Source of the DNA: Pseudomonadales bacterium
GTDB lineage: Bacteria > Pseudomonadota > Gammaproteobacteria > Pseudomonadales > Azotimanducaceae
Length of the DNA stretch: 64,000 nt
Direction of reading: 5' to 3'
Assembly (NCBI GenBank): GCA_028279305.1
Contig: JANQOA010000372.1
Coordinates: 1 to 64,000 of the forward strand
A program made the translations under genes and the position numbers. A model generated the notes under the pieces. It had not been told where the DNA came from. It saw only the letters and a program-made list of their open reading frames with translations, and ran no database searches. Shown in pieces: positions 1 to 10,444 of the stretch. How positions within the stretch are numbered: position 1 is the stretch's first letter; every line of letters begins with the position of its first letter.

Positions 1-3000
1 AAGTCAGGCACCAAGTCCCGTGTTCACCGTCCGGCTTACCCTGACTACGTGGGCATCAAGCGTTTTGATGCGGACGGCAATGTGGTGGGCGAGTGCGGCT
101 TCCTCGGCCTCTACACTTCCGTGGTGTATATGGAACAGCCGCGCAAGATTCCCGTGCTGCGGCGCAAGGTGCAACAGGTAATCGAACGCAGCGACCTGGA
201 TCCTCACGGCTTCGACGGTAAAGTGCTGGCCCAGGTGTTGGCGACCTACCCGCGCGACGAACTGTTCCAGGTTGGCGAGGAAGAGTTGTTTCAGCATGCG
301 CTGGCCATCACCTACATACATGAACGCCGCCGTATCCGGGTGTTCACCCGCTTTGAGCGCTACGGTCTGTTCGTGCACTGTCTTGTTTACATACCGCGGG
401 ATTTGTACAACACCCAGGCGCGTCTGCGCGTGCAGGAGCTGCTGGTAACAACTTTTGACGCCCAGGATGCCGAGTTTGAACCTTTCATCTCCGAATCCAT
501 CCTGGTGCGTCTGCAGATCATCCTGAGAATCCGCCCGGGCCCGCGCCCGCAGGTGGACCTGCGGGAGCTGGAGAACAGAATCGGCGAACTGGTGGGTGAC
601 TGGGTCTCCGACTTGAATCACGAACTGGTGTCCGCCTTTGGCGAGACCCGCGGCCGCCAGCACAGCCGGGAATACAGCCGTGCGTTTCCGGCCGGTTACC
701 GCGAAGATTTCAGCACCCGCAGCGCGGTGGATGATGTAGCCAGCATGGAGCAGCTCGGCGCCGGGCAGAAATTGCTGACCCGGTTTTACCGCCTGCCGGA
801 AGACCCCCAGGATGTGCTGCATCTGAAGATGTTTCATCTGGGTGAACAACTGCCGTTGTCGGATATTATCCCGCAGTTGGAAAACATGGGTCTGCGGGTC
901 ATGGGAGAGCACCCATACCGCATTGCCCGGGCGACCCGGCCGCCGGTGGCGTTAAACGATTTTAACCTCTGTTACACCCAGCCGTTGGACATCAAGTCCG
1001 CCGGTGAGCGCTTTCAGGAGGCTTTTGCCAGAATCTGGAACCGCGAGGCGGAAGATGACGGCTATAACCGGCTTATCTTAGGGGCGGGCTTGAGCTGGCG
1101 GCAGGTCAGCATCCTGCGCACCTATGCCCGCTATATGAAGCAGATCCGCTTTGGTTTCAGCCAGGAATTCATCAGCGACACCCTGGTGGCGCACAGCGGT
1201 ATCGCGGCGCTGCTGGTGGCCCATTTCCTGGCGCGTTTCGCGCCGGACGGAACCGCCACCGCGGATCACCGGGACAGAATTGTCGCGGCGCTGGAGGGGG
1301 TGGCCATCCTCAACGAGGACCGCATTTTACGCCGTTTTCTGGAACTCATTGAGGCAACCAAACGCACCAACTATTTTGTCCGCGGCAGCAACGGCGCTGC
1401 CAGACCTTACCTCTCCCTGAAATTGTCACCGCCGGACATCAGCGATATGCCGCTGCCCAGGCCGCAGTTCGAGATTTTTGTCTGCGCCCCCTATTTTGAA
1501 GGGGTGCACCTGCGCGGCGGCGCCATCGCCAGAGGCGGCTTGCGCTGGTCGGACCGGGTGGAAGACTACCGCACCGAGGTGCTGGGGCTGGTTAAAGCCC
1601 AGGTGGTGAAAAATGCGGTGATTGTACCTACCGGCGCCAAAGGCGGTTTTGTACTGAAGTCCGTGCGCGGCAGCGCCGGCGGTCCGGACGGCGTAGCCTG
1701 CTACCGGGATTTCATCAGCGGCATGCTTGACGTTACTGACAATATTGTACAGGGAGAGGTGGCGGCGCCGGCCCAGGTGCGGCGCTATGACAGCAACGAC
1801 CCGTATCTGGTGGTGGCTGCGGACAAAGGTACCGCAACGTTTTCGGATGAAGCCAACAGCCTGGCCCTGGACTACGGTTTCTGGCTGGGGGACGCATTTG
1901 CATCCGGAGGCTCCAATGGCTACGACCACAAGGGTATGGGCATCACCGCCCGCGGCGCCTGGGTGTCCGTGCAGCGGCACTTTGCGGAACGCGGTATCGA
2001 TATCCAGAATGATCCTGTCACGGTATTGGGTATCGGCGACATGGGCGGGGATGTATTCGGTAACGGCATGCTGCTCTCGCGCAGCCTGAAGCTGGTGGCG
2101 GCGTTCAACCACCTGCACATATTTATCGACCCGGATCCGGACCCGGCGGCCAGTTTCGCCGAGCGCGAGCGGCTGTTTGCCTTGCCCCGGTCGAGCTGGA
2201 CGGACTACAACCCGGAGTTGATTTCAGCCGGCGGCGGTGTCTTTTCACGGCAGGACAAATCCATCGACATCAGCCCGCAGATGGCGGCGGTATTTGATCT
2301 TGACGCCAGGCGCATGGCCCCGGATGAGCTGATTCATGCATTGTTGCAGGCACCGGTGCAGCTGATCTGGAATGGCGGCATCGGCACCTATGTGAAAGCG
2401 TCCGGAGAGACTGACGTGGAAGTGGGTGACCGCGCCAATGACCATCTGCGGGTGAACGCAGACGCACTGCGCTGCACGGTGTTCGGCGAAGGCGGCAATC
2501 TGGGCATGACACAGCGCGCGCGCGTGCAGTTTGATCTGCAGGGCGGGGCGGTGAACACGGATTTTATCGACAACTCAGCAGGGGTCGACTGCTCCGATCA
2601 CGAAGTCAACATCAAGATTGTCTTAAACGAAATTGTTGCCGCCCAGGATATTACCGGTAAGCACCGCAACGAGCTGCTGCAGCATATGACGGATGAAGTG
2701 GCTGAACTGGTGCTGACCAACAATCACCGGCAGGCACAGGCGCTGAGCCTGGCGCGCCGCCACTCTCGCGCCCGGCAGGCGGAATATCAGCGCTTTATCA
2801 CCCGCATGGAGGCGGACATGAACCTGGACCGGGCGCTGGAGCACCTGCCCGGCGACGATGAATTCGGCGAGCGTTTCAGCCGCGGCGGTGAATTTTCCAG
2901 GCCGGAACTGGCCACGCTGCTGGCGTATGCCAAAACCTACATCAAGCAACAGTTGGTGGCGTCAAAGATCCATGAAGACGCATTGATCGGGCGGGAAGTA

Positions 3001-3900
3001 TTGCAGGTGTTTCCCGCAACCCTGGTAGAGCGTTATGAAACCGCGCTGCTGCAACACCGGCTGGCGCGGGAAATTATCGCCACCCAGCTGGCCAACGACG
3101 TGGTTGACCACATGGGCATCACATTTGTTGTGCACCTTTCTGAATTTGTCGGCGGTACGGTCAGCGAAATTGTGCGCGCCTATTTTGTCGCGGCAGAAAG
3201 TTTCGGCATCCGTGATAACTGCCGATGTATTGAATCTCTGAGCGTGCCGGAAGACGTCAAGCTGGACATGCTGCTGGAGCAGGTACGGCTCGGCCGCCGC
3301 GCGACCCGTTGGATCCTGCGTTACCGGCGCAATATTGCCCAGGTGGGGAACCTGATTGCCCACTTCCAGCCGCGCATTGAGGTATTGGACACCCGGCATC
3401 TGACGGTGGGCGGGGACTACGGACAGTCCCGCCGCGATGCCCGGGCCGGGCAACTGCGCGAAGGCGGGGTGGATGAAGAGTTGGCGCAGCGCTTTGCCAA
3501 CGCCGCGGATGTGGCGGTGGCGCTGCCGGTCATCGACGCCGCTGACGCGGCCGGTGCCCACCCGCAGCAGGTGGCGGCAACGTTTGCGGAATTAGGCAGT
3601 GAACTGGGCCTCGACTGGCTGGCTGAACAACTGACCAGCCTGCCTTCCATCAGCCACTGGCAGGCCATGCAGCGGGATTCGTTGCTGGACGACATCATCA
3701 CCCACAAAAGCACCCTGGCGGCGCATGCCTTGAGCAGTGGTGAAGGTGACGTGCAGGCCTGGCTGCAGAACAACCCCCGGTTTGCGCACAACTGGCGCTC
3801 CGCGGTAGAAGATGCACAACACGCGGCGTCGCCGGACTTTTCCCTGTTTGCCATGACCGGACGCAAGCTGACTGATTTGTGCCGCAGCCTGGCCGGCTGA
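1..3900 (+). CDS. gdhB: NAD-specific glutamate dehydrogenase, large class (5' truncated by window)
   Basis: Frame open from base 1 to TGA at 3900; motifs ARGGLRWSDRVEDYRTEVLGLVKAQVVKNAVIVPTGAKGGFV typical of the large NAD-GDH family. Confidence 0.93.
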   Translation, partial: KSGTKSRVHRPAYPDYVGIKRFDADGNVVGECGFLGLYTSVVYMEQPRKIPVLRRKVQQVIERSDLDPHGFDGKVLAQVLATYPRDELFQVGEEELFQHALAITYIHERRRIRVFTRFERYGLFVHCLVYIPRDLYNTQARLRVQELLVTTFDAQDAEFEPFISESILVRLQIILRIRPGPRPQVDLRELENRIGELVGDWVSDLNHELVSAFGETRGRQHSREYSRAFPAGYREDFSTRSAVDDVASMEQLGAGQKLLTRFYRLPEDPQDVLHLKMFHLGEQLPLSDIIPQLENMGLRVMGEHPYRIARATRPPVALNDFNLCYTQPLDIKSAGERFQEAFARIWNREAEDDGYNRLILGAGLSWRQVSILRTYARYMKQIRFGFSQEFISDTLVAHSGIAALLVAHFLARFAPDGTATADHRDRIVAALEGVAILNEDRILRRFLELIEATKRTNYFVRGSNGAARPYLSLKLSPPDISDMPLPRPQFEIFVCAPYFEGVHLRGGAIARGGLRWSDRVEDYRTEVLGLVKAQVVKNAVIVPTGAKGGFVLKSVRGSAGGPDGVACYRDFISGMLDVTDNIVQGEVAAPAQVRRYDSNDPYLVVAADKGTATFSDEANSLALDYGFWLGDAFASGGSNGYDHKGMGITARGAWVSVQRHFAERGIDIQNDPVTVLGIGDMGGDVFGNGMLLSRSLKLVAAFNHLHIFIDPDPDPAASFAERERLFALPRSSWTDYNPELISAGGGVFSRQDKSIDISPQMAAVFDLDARRMAPDELIHALLQAPVQLIWNGGIGTYVKASGETDVEVGDRANDHLRVNADALRCTVFGEGGNLGMTQRARVQFDLQGGAVNTDFIDNSAGVDCSDHEVNIKIVLNEIVAAQDITGKHRNELLQHMTDEVAELVLTNNHRQAQALSLARRHSRARQAEYQRFITRMEADMNLDRALEHLPGDDEFGERFSRGGEFSRPELATLLAYAKTYIKQQLVASKIHEDALIGREVLQVFPATLVERYETALLQHRLAREIIATQLANDVVDHMGITFVVHLSEFVGGTVSEIVRAYFVAAESFGIRDNCRCIESLSVPEDVKLDMLLEQVRLGRRATRWILRYRRNIAQVGNLIAHFQPRIEVLDTRHLTVGGDYGQSRRDARAGQLREGGVDEELAQRFANAADVAVALPVIDAADAAGAHPQQVAATFAELGSELGLDWLAEQLTSLPSISHWQAMQRDSLLDDIITHKSTLAAHALSSGEGDVQAWLQNNPRFAHNWRSAVEDAQHAASPDFSLFAMTGRKLTDLCRSLAG

Positions 3901-3989
3901 CCGGCGCCGCAGGCCCGGCGGCAGTTTACAGCGTCCGGCCGGCGGCGTAGATTCGTCTGGCTGACAAGGCTTTAAGGGAGGCCCTGAAG

Positions 3990-4403
3990 ATGGACGTATA
4001 TCTGAATTTCGACGGTAACTGCCGTGAAGTTTTTGAGTTTTATCAGAGTGTTTTCGGTGGTGAGTTCACAGCGGTGCAGACCTTTGCTGACGGACCCGCG
4101 GATCTGGATGTACCGGAAGACGCAAAAACCCGCATCATGCACATGTCGTTACCGTTGGGGGACAACATGCTGATGGGCAGCGACACTATGCCGGGAACTC
4201 CTCTGGTGGCCGGGAATAACTTTTCCATTGCCATTACCGCGGCCAGCCGCGAGCAGTGCGACCGTCAATTTGCCGCGCTCAGCGACGGCGGAGAGGTGAT
4301 GATGGACCTGCAGGAGACGTTCTGGGGAGATTATTTTGGAAACTGCCGCGACCGCTACGGCATCAGTTGGATGTTCAGTTTTGCATTACAGGAGCAGTCA
4401 TAG
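3990..4403 (+). CDS. VOC/PhnB-like glyoxalase-fold protein
   Basis: MDVYLNFDGNCREVFEFYQSVFGGEF...GNCRDRYGISWMFSF pattern of PhnB-like proteins. Confidence 0.85.
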   Translation: MDVYLNFDGNCREVFEFYQSVFGGEFTAVQTFADGPADLDVPEDAKTRIMHMSLPLGDNMLMGSDTMPGTPLVAGNNFSIAITAASREQCDRQFAALSDGGEVMMDLQETFWGDYFGNCRDRYGISWMFSFALQEQS

Positions 4404-6346
4404 TGTCTGAATTGGAAAAGCCTGCATTGGAAACGGCTGCGGAAGCCGGTGCAATTCATCCGCTCAGTCCGCTGAGCGCTGATGAGGTAGCGCGGGCGGT
4501 AGCTCTGTTCCGTGAACAACACCCGGACAATGCCGCGTTCTGCTCAATCGGGCTGGTGGAACCGCCGAAGCAGCAGGTTAAAGCCGGCGAGCCGGTGCCC
4601 AGGGTGGCGCGGCTGCTGGGCACCGACGCTGTCAAAGACGGCGGGTTTCAGGCGGACATCGACCTCTCCGGCGGGCGGGTGTTGGCGGTGACCCGGTTGG
4701 GCCTGGAGGCTCAGGCGCCCTACGGCTGGCTGGATATCGGCCGCGCAGTGGAACTGACCAAAACGAACAGTGACTGGCAGGCGGCGGTACGCGCCCGGGG
4801 CGTGAAGTTGGCATCTGACGAAGATCTGGCGCTGGTACAGATTGACCCCTGGCCGGCCGGCGGTTACGCCCATGCCTCCATCCCCGCCGGTCACAGGGCG
4901 GTGCGCTGTATCGCCTTTTTAAAAGAAGATGCCACCGACAACGGCTACGCCAGGCCGCTGCAGGGATTGATTGCCCATGTCGACCTGACCGAGGGCCGGG
5001 TAGTGCATATTGAAGACCACGGCGTGGTTCCCATCCCGCCGGAATCCGGCCGCTTTGACGCCGCCCACCAGCCGTCCATGCGCCGGGACCTGAAAGCGCT
5101 GGACATCCGTCAGCCCGACGGCCCGAGCTTCGAGGTGGACGGTTACCATGTTAAGTGGCAGGGCTATGAATTCCGCGTCTCCATGCATCCGGTGCACGGC
5201 CTTGTGCTGCACCAGTTGTCTCTGCAGCAACGGCCTGTTCTGTACCGCGCCGCGTTATCGGAGATGATTGTGCCCTACGGAGACAGTGATCCCATGCACA
5301 GCTGGAAACATGTGTTGGATGCCAGCGAGTACAACATGGGCACGCTGGTGAACAGCCTGACCCTGGGGTGCGACTGCCTGGGGCACATCCATTATTTTGA
5401 TGTTAACCAGGTGACCTGGGACGGCAAAGTCAAAACGGTGGAAAACGCCATCTGCATGCACGAGGAAGATTACGGCATTCAGTGGAAACACTACGACGGC
5501 CAGACGCAGATCAGCGAGGTGCGGCGCTCACGGCGGCTGGTGGTCAGTTCTATTTTTACCATCGGCAATTATGACTATGGTTTTTACTGGTATCTGTATC
5601 TGGACGGCACCGTGCAGATGGAGATCAAGTTGACCGGTATTGTTGGCGTCAGCGGTATTACGGAAGCCTCTTACAACCCGTCCCAGGCGCCGCTGATCGC
5701 ACCGGGCCTGGCTTCGCCGGTGCATCAGCATGCCTTCTGCTTCCGCCTGGACTGGGAACTGGACGGCGGCAGCAACTCGCTGTACGAAAGCGAAATTGAA
5801 GTGGCGCCGGTGGCGGAGAGTAATCCGGACGGTACCCAGTTCCGGGTAGTCACCACGCATCTGCAGGATGAGAGCAGTGCCAAGCGGAATATCGCGCCGG
5901 AACGCAGCCGCTGCTGGAAGGTGGTGAACCCCAATGTGCGTAACCGCCTGGGGGAAGCGGTGGCTTACAAACTGCTGCCGGCTGCCTCCCCGGCGTTGTT
6001 CGCCCAGGCCGGTTCCCAGGTAGATCAACGGGGGGCATTTGCGCGCCACCATGTGTGGGCTACCCCCTACGCTGAAGCGGAACTCAGCGCCGCCGGACCG
6101 CACACCGTCATGCATTCGGGGCAGAGCGGCCTGGCGGAGATCACCGCGGCAAACCGGGACATCAGCGAATGTGATCTGGTGATGTGGCATACGGTGGCGG
6201 TGACCCATGTGCCGCGGCCGGAAGACTGGCCGGTCATGCCGGTGGAGTACACCGGCTTTCATCTGCTGCCGGTGGGCTTTTTTGAGCGTAATCCCACCCT
6301 GGACGTGCCGGCTCAATGTCACTCCGGGTCCGCGGTGGAAAATTAA
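4403..6346 (+). CDS. Copper-containing primary amine oxidase
   Basis: GTG start overlapping previous stop (TAGTG); NYDYG topaquinone motif and His-rich C-terminal half. Confidence 0.9.
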   Translation: MSELEKPALETAAEAGAIHPLSPLSADEVARAVALFREQHPDNAAFCSIGLVEPPKQQVKAGEPVPRVARLLGTDAVKDGGFQADIDLSGGRVLAVTRLGLEAQAPYGWLDIGRAVELTKTNSDWQAAVRARGVKLASDEDLALVQIDPWPAGGYAHASIPAGHRAVRCIAFLKEDATDNGYARPLQGLIAHVDLTEGRVVHIEDHGVVPIPPESGRFDAAHQPSMRRDLKALDIRQPDGPSFEVDGYHVKWQGYEFRVSMHPVHGLVLHQLSLQQRPVLYRAALSEMIVPYGDSDPMHSWKHVLDASEYNMGTLVNSLTLGCDCLGHIHYFDVNQVTWDGKVKTVENAICMHEEDYGIQWKHYDGQTQISEVRRSRRLVVSSIFTIGNYDYGFYWYLYLDGTVQMEIKLTGIVGVSGITEASYNPSQAPLIAPGLASPVHQHAFCFRLDWELDGGSNSLYESEIEVAPVAESNPDGTQFRVVTTHLQDESSAKRNIAPERSRCWKVVNPNVRNRLGEAVAYKLLPAASPALFAQAGSQVDQRGAFARHHVWATPYAEAELSAAGPHTVMHSGQSGLAEITAANRDISECDLVMWHTVAVTHVPRPEDWPVMPVEYTGFHLLPVGFFERNPTLDVPAQCHSGSAVEN

Positions 6347-6416
6347 CACCCCGGCCGCGGAACCCCCCGGCGGGTTGTGGACATATAGAGATAAGGCACC
6401 GTTAAGACCACACTAC

Positions 6417-6980
6417 ATGCCCACGGATCAGGAATTGTTGGCCGGCATCAGCACCGGCCGGATGTCGGGTTTCCACAAATTGTATCAGCGGCACAGTGAC
6501 ACCCTGTACCGCTTCAGCCTCATGGTATCCGGATCCGTCAGTGTAGCGGAGGAAGCCACTCAGGAGACATTTGTGTACATGCTGGAGCACCCGGACCGTT
6601 TTGACGGCGCGCGCAGTTCGTCCGCCCTGGGCTGGTTGTACGGCATTGCCAGAAACCGGGTGCGGGGCCTGCTGCGGGCGCAGCAGCGGCTGCTGCCGGA
6701 AACCACTGCTGACGCGCCGGGCTGCTCCGCGGAGCGGGCATTTCATCTTTCCGCCGCCGCCCGGGTCACACACTCGGCTATTCTGCAGTTGCCGGTTGAA
6801 CAGCGGGAAGTTCTGGTTTTGTGCGGCTTGCAGCAAGTGGAATACGCCGCCGCGGCTGACATCCTGGATGTGCCGGTGGGTACCGTGCGTTCCAGGCTGT
6901 CCAGGGCGCGCGCGGCGTTGCAGGCCGTGTTGATTGAACAAACCGGGTTTTCCGCCGAGGAGTTGAGTCATGGAACATAA
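6417..6980 (+). CDS. ECF-type RNA polymerase sigma factor
   Basis: Sigma-70 region 2/4 pattern: EEATQETFVYMLEHPDRFDG, LPVEQREVLVLCGLQQVEYAAAADILDVPVGTVRSRLSRARAAL. Confidence 0.85.
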   Translation: MPTDQELLAGISTGRMSGFHKLYQRHSDTLYRFSLMVSGSVSVAEEATQETFVYMLEHPDRFDGARSSSALGWLYGIARNRVRGLLRAQQRLLPETTADAPGCSAERAFHLSAAARVTHSAILQLPVEQREVLVLCGLQQVEYAAAADILDVPVGTVRSRLSRARAALQAVLIEQTGFSAEELSHGT

Positions 6981-7473
6981 AACGCAGGGCCCGGCGCAGC
7001 AGCACCCGGACCAGCCCGGCAGCCGGGAGCCGGACAATGATATAGATGCGCAGCTCGCGGGCCTGCGCCGGGAGATGTTGCAACTACAGGCAGGCTGGCG
7101 CGTACGTGAACGCACGCTGGCGGCGGTGGACGCGGCGGATAAAAATCGACCTTATGGATTGCCGCTGGCGGAGCGCGGCAGGCGGCGCTGGCGCTATGGG
7201 GCCGCCGCTGCGGCTTTGGCCCTGGTCACCGCGCTTGCCTGGTTGCGACCCTACGTGACCGACCCGCTTCCCGCCGCCCCCGCCCAGGCAGTGCGGCCGG
7301 ACGCGCCGGTCTATCCGGCCGCCCGCACACAGTTTCCGGTGCGGGTGGTCTCCCTGACCCAGGGTGCGGAGCTTTATTACCCGGCAGCACGGGTTGGCCA
7401 GCACCGGCAAGGTCTTGTCCACACTATTTATTTCAGTTCCGCACCATTCACTTCCGCTCAGACCAGCCGTTAG
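6970..7473 (+). CDS. Putative membrane anti-sigma-type protein
   Basis: Overlaps end of ECF sigma gene; single TM segment (WRYGAAAAALALVTALAWL). Confidence 0.55.
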   Translation: MEHKTQGPAQQHPDQPGSREPDNDIDAQLAGLRREMLQLQAGWRVRERTLAAVDAADKNRPYGLPLAERGRRRWRYGAAAAALALVTALAWLRPYVTDPLPAAPAQAVRPDAPVYPAARTQFPVRVVSLTQGAELYYPAARVGQHRQGLVHTIYFSSAPFTSAQTSR

Positions 7474-7535
7474 GCAAGGCAAGGCAAATGTTCAGAACAT
7501 CGCGCAGGCGGGACAGCATTGACAGGAGGCCAACG

Positions 7536-8369
7536 ATGATACTAAGCCGCTTAACCGCCCTTATGGCCGCCGCTGCGGGCCTGTGGCTTTCCGCTTCGGT
7601 AGTGGCCGGCGAACCCAATACCACCCACGGCGCAATTTATCTTGAAGGATTAGGGCAGGGCACAATTGTTGCGGCTCCGGCCCTGGACTTCGTGCCCAAT
7701 GTATTTGCTGATGAAGTGGTCAAGGAAGCACCGGTGTCCGTACGCATCACCACCCGTTCGGTGCAGGAGTTGTGTGACGGCAACCGCATTGTTAACGAAC
7801 AGGTGGTTGTACTTTACCGGGACGGCGAAGGCCGGGTACGCCGTGAAATGGAAGGCGGCCGCAGGATTTCCCTGTACGATCCGGTGGCTGGAGAATCGGT
7901 GATGCTCGATACCCGGGCGGGACACGCGTTCAGATGGCCCACCTCCAGCGGCGCAAATCTGACCACCATGGCGGTTTCCATAGACAGCGCCACCCATCAT
8001 ATGCGGGTAGCGCCGGGGGCGGATGTGACGGGCAGCGTGTCCTGGCGGGGCGGTCCGCCGGCGGCGGTGGAAGCGCTGGGACAGGACACCATTAATGGTG
8101 TGCGGGTGGAGGGTACCGCCCATGTGACCCGTTATGCGGCCGGTACATTCGGCAACGAACGGGAGATTGTGGTACGCAAGGAGAGCTGGTTTGCCCCGGA
8201 ACTGCGCCTGATGGTGCGTTCGGAAACCGTAGACCCCCGCTTCGGGCGCCTCACCTATGTCACCGATATTCTCAACGTCGGGGAACCGGATGCTGATCTG
8301 TTTGTAGTGCCGGCCGGTTATACGGAGCCCGCAAACGATCCCCGCAACCGGGCTTTACCGGTGCGTTAA
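7536..8369 (+). CDS. Secreted hypothetical protein
   Basis: Signal peptide MILSRLTALMAAAAGLWLSASVVAG; follows the sigma/anti-sigma pair; SD GGAGG. Confidence 0.6.
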   Translation: MILSRLTALMAAAAGLWLSASVVAGEPNTTHGAIYLEGLGQGTIVAAPALDFVPNVFADEVVKEAPVSVRITTRSVQELCDGNRIVNEQVVVLYRDGEGRVRREMEGGRRISLYDPVAGESVMLDTRAGHAFRWPTSSGANLTTMAVSIDSATHHMRVAPGADVTGSVSWRGGPPAAVEALGQDTINGVRVEGTAHVTRYAAGTFGNEREIVVRKESWFAPELRLMVRSETVDPRFGRLTYVTDILNVGEPDADLFVVPAGYTEPANDPRNRALPVR

Positions 8370-8413
8370 GCAAAATCAGCACTGCACCCTAAAATCTCGT
8401 ACACTCGGCTCTT

Positions 8414-9283
8414 TTGCCGGAGAACTTCAGCGTGAGCGATGAATCAAATGACGGGGCTGCCTATACCCCACCCCAGGTATGGCAATGGAATACCGAGAAC
8501 GGCGGGCGGTTTGCTAACATCAACCGGCCGGTAGCCGGGCCCACCCACGACAAGGCGCTGCCGGTAGGCGAACACCCGCTGCAACTGCACTCGCTGGGCA
8601 CCCCCAACGGCGTTAAGGTCACGGTGTTGCTGGAAGAATTGCTGGAGTTGGGCAAAGATGCTGAATACGACGCATACCTGATCAACATCGGTGAGGGTGA
8701 CCAGTTCAGCAGCGGTTTTGTAGACATCAACCCGAACTCAAAAATCCCCGCCTTGCTTGACCGCAGTACCAACCCGCCCACCCGGGTATTCGAGTCAGGC
8801 GCCATCCTGGTGTACCTGGCGGAGAAGTTTGACGCTTTTTTACCCAAAGATCCTTCCGCCCGGGCGGAATGCCTGTCCTGGTTGTTCTGGCAGATGGGTA
8901 GCGCCCCCTATCTGGGCGGCGGTTTTGGCCACTTTTACGCTTATGCGCCGGAGAAGTGGGAGTATCCGATCGACCGTTTTGCCATGGAGGTTAAACGCCA
9001 GTTGGATGTACTGGACCGTAACCTGTCGCAGCGGCGCTTTCTGATTGGCGATGAATACACCATTGCAGATATGGCGAACTACGGCTGGTACGGCGCGCTG
9101 GTGTTGCACAACATCTACGATGCGGCAGTGTTTCTGGACGTGGCTTCATATACCAATGTGGTGCGCTGGGCGCAGGAGATTGAGAGCCGCCCGGCGGTGC
9201 AGCGCGGCCGGCGGGTGAACCGGCCCTGGGGACCGGAGGAAGAGCGGGTGATCGAACGCCACAGCCCCGCGGACTTCAAGTAA
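8414..9283 (+). CDS. yghU: Glutathione S-transferase, YghU-like
   Basis: PPQVWQWNTENGGRFANINRPVAGPTHDKALPVGEHPLQLHSLGTPNGVKVTVLLEELLE. Confidence 0.9.
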   Translation: MPENFSVSDESNDGAAYTPPQVWQWNTENGGRFANINRPVAGPTHDKALPVGEHPLQLHSLGTPNGVKVTVLLEELLELGKDAEYDAYLINIGEGDQFSSGFVDINPNSKIPALLDRSTNPPTRVFESGAILVYLAEKFDAFLPKDPSARAECLSWLFWQMGSAPYLGGGFGHFYAYAPEKWEYPIDRFAMEVKRQLDVLDRNLSQRRFLIGDEYTIADMANYGWYGALVLHNIYDAAVFLDVASYTNVVRWAQEIESRPAVQRGRRVNRPWGPEEERVIERHSPADFK

Positions 9284-9587
9284 GGTTACGCAACTTGACG
9301 GTTTCGCGCAGTTCATAAGCAGGCCAGTTGTCCTGCGCGATGCCAATCATCTCGGTATAAGCGCTGCGGTGTACAAATTCGGTTTGCGCCAGGCCGGTTT
9401 CCGCTAACGTGCACAGCGCGCGGTGGCGGCTGGGAAACCTCAGGGTTTTACCCCGTTCGTCCGTCACCGGCACGAGGTCGTCGCCGCTGCGTCGGAACAC
9501 CAGATAAATCATCGGGTCGATGGCGTGCACTTCCAGTTGCGGCGGTTGGCCTGCGCGGACCAGTGGATTGATTGCGGACAATTTCAT
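9276..9587 (-). CDS. Small conserved hypothetical protein
   Basis: MKLSAINPLVRAGQPPQLEVHAIDPMIYLVFRR..; SD AGGTAA before ATG; upstream part of the listed ORF probably not translated. Confidence 0.55.
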   Translation of the reverse strand: MKLSAINPLVRAGQPPQLEVHAIDPMIYLVFRRSGDDLVPVTDERGKTLRFPSRHRALCTLAETGLAQTEFVHRSAYTEMIGIAQDNWPAYELRETVKLRNLT

Positions 9588-9693
9588 TGAATTTACCTGG
9601 AATGGACGCCACGCGTTTTGCTTGAATGTACAGGTTAGCCATGCGCATGTCGTCATGTTGTCAAAGTTTAAAGTCCGGTGGAAAGTGAATTGC

Positions 9694-9726
9694 TTTATCA
9701 TTGATAAAAATTAATCATTGATAAAG
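9694..9726. promoter_or_regulatory. Candidate operator: palindrome TTTATCATTGATAAA plus second copy of TCATTGATAAA
   Basis: TTTATCATTGATAAA at 9694-9708 and TCATTGATAAA at 9715-9725, between divergent 9276..9587(-) and the TetR gene. Confidence 0.6.
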
Positions 9727-9774
9727 TTTTCTGTCCTTGCTATAAAGTCTGCCTTCTCACTCCCGGTGCGGAAT

Positions 9775-10422
9775 ATGCAGGCAGCCGCTCAACTTTCCAC
9801 CCGAGACCGAAATATGCAGCGCCGGCGGGCGCGCATTCTCAGCGAGGCGCGGCGGCTGATCACCGGCCGGGGTTACGAAGCGCTCAACACCCGTGCCCTG
9901 GCTAAAGCCGCTGAAGTCAGCGCCCCCACCTTGTATAACCTGATTGGCAGCAAAGACGAGATTCTGCAGGCCCTGGAACTTGAAGCGATCGAGCAGATCG
10001 AAGCCCGGCTGAGTAAGGTTGCCGGAGACGAACCGCTGGCCATGGCGGAAGCCATCGTGCACGAATCAGCCGCGTTGTTTGCGGAAGACGAAAGTTACTA
10101 CCGGGCTGCCGTGGTGGCGGGGGAACGCCGCGCCGGCGGCGCCAGTCATGCTGAGGGGGGGCTGGTTGGGCAGCGTGCCGTGGACATGGCCGCCAAAGCA
10201 TGCCGTGCTGCCACCGCAGCCGGCTTACTGCGCGGTAATGTTGGGGTAGGGGTGTTGTCCCAGCAGATGTATCAATGTTACCTGACGCCGTTCCGCGACT
10301 GGGGATACGGTGAGATAGATCTGGCCGAATTCAAGCGCCGCGTGTTGCGCGGCTTCTATCTGTTGCTGGCGGCTGACGCTGTGGAAGAATTCCGCAGCGT
10401 GCTGCTGGCGAAATTGAAATAG
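9775..10422 (+). CDS. TetR/AcrR family transcriptional regulator
   Basis: N-terminal HTH: RARILSEARRLITGRGYEALNTRALAKAAEVSAPTLYNLIGSKDEIL. Confidence 0.88.
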   Translation: MQAAAQLSTRDRNMQRRRARILSEARRLITGRGYEALNTRALAKAAEVSAPTLYNLIGSKDEILQALELEAIEQIEARLSKVAGDEPLAMAEAIVHESAALFAEDESYYRAAVVAGERRAGGASHAEGGLVGQRAVDMAAKACRAATAAGLLRGNVGVGVLSQQMYQCYLTPFRDWGYGEIDLAEFKRRVLRGFYLLLAADAVEEFRSVLLAKLK

Positions 10423-10444
10423 CCCACGTGGAGGAATCAGCACG

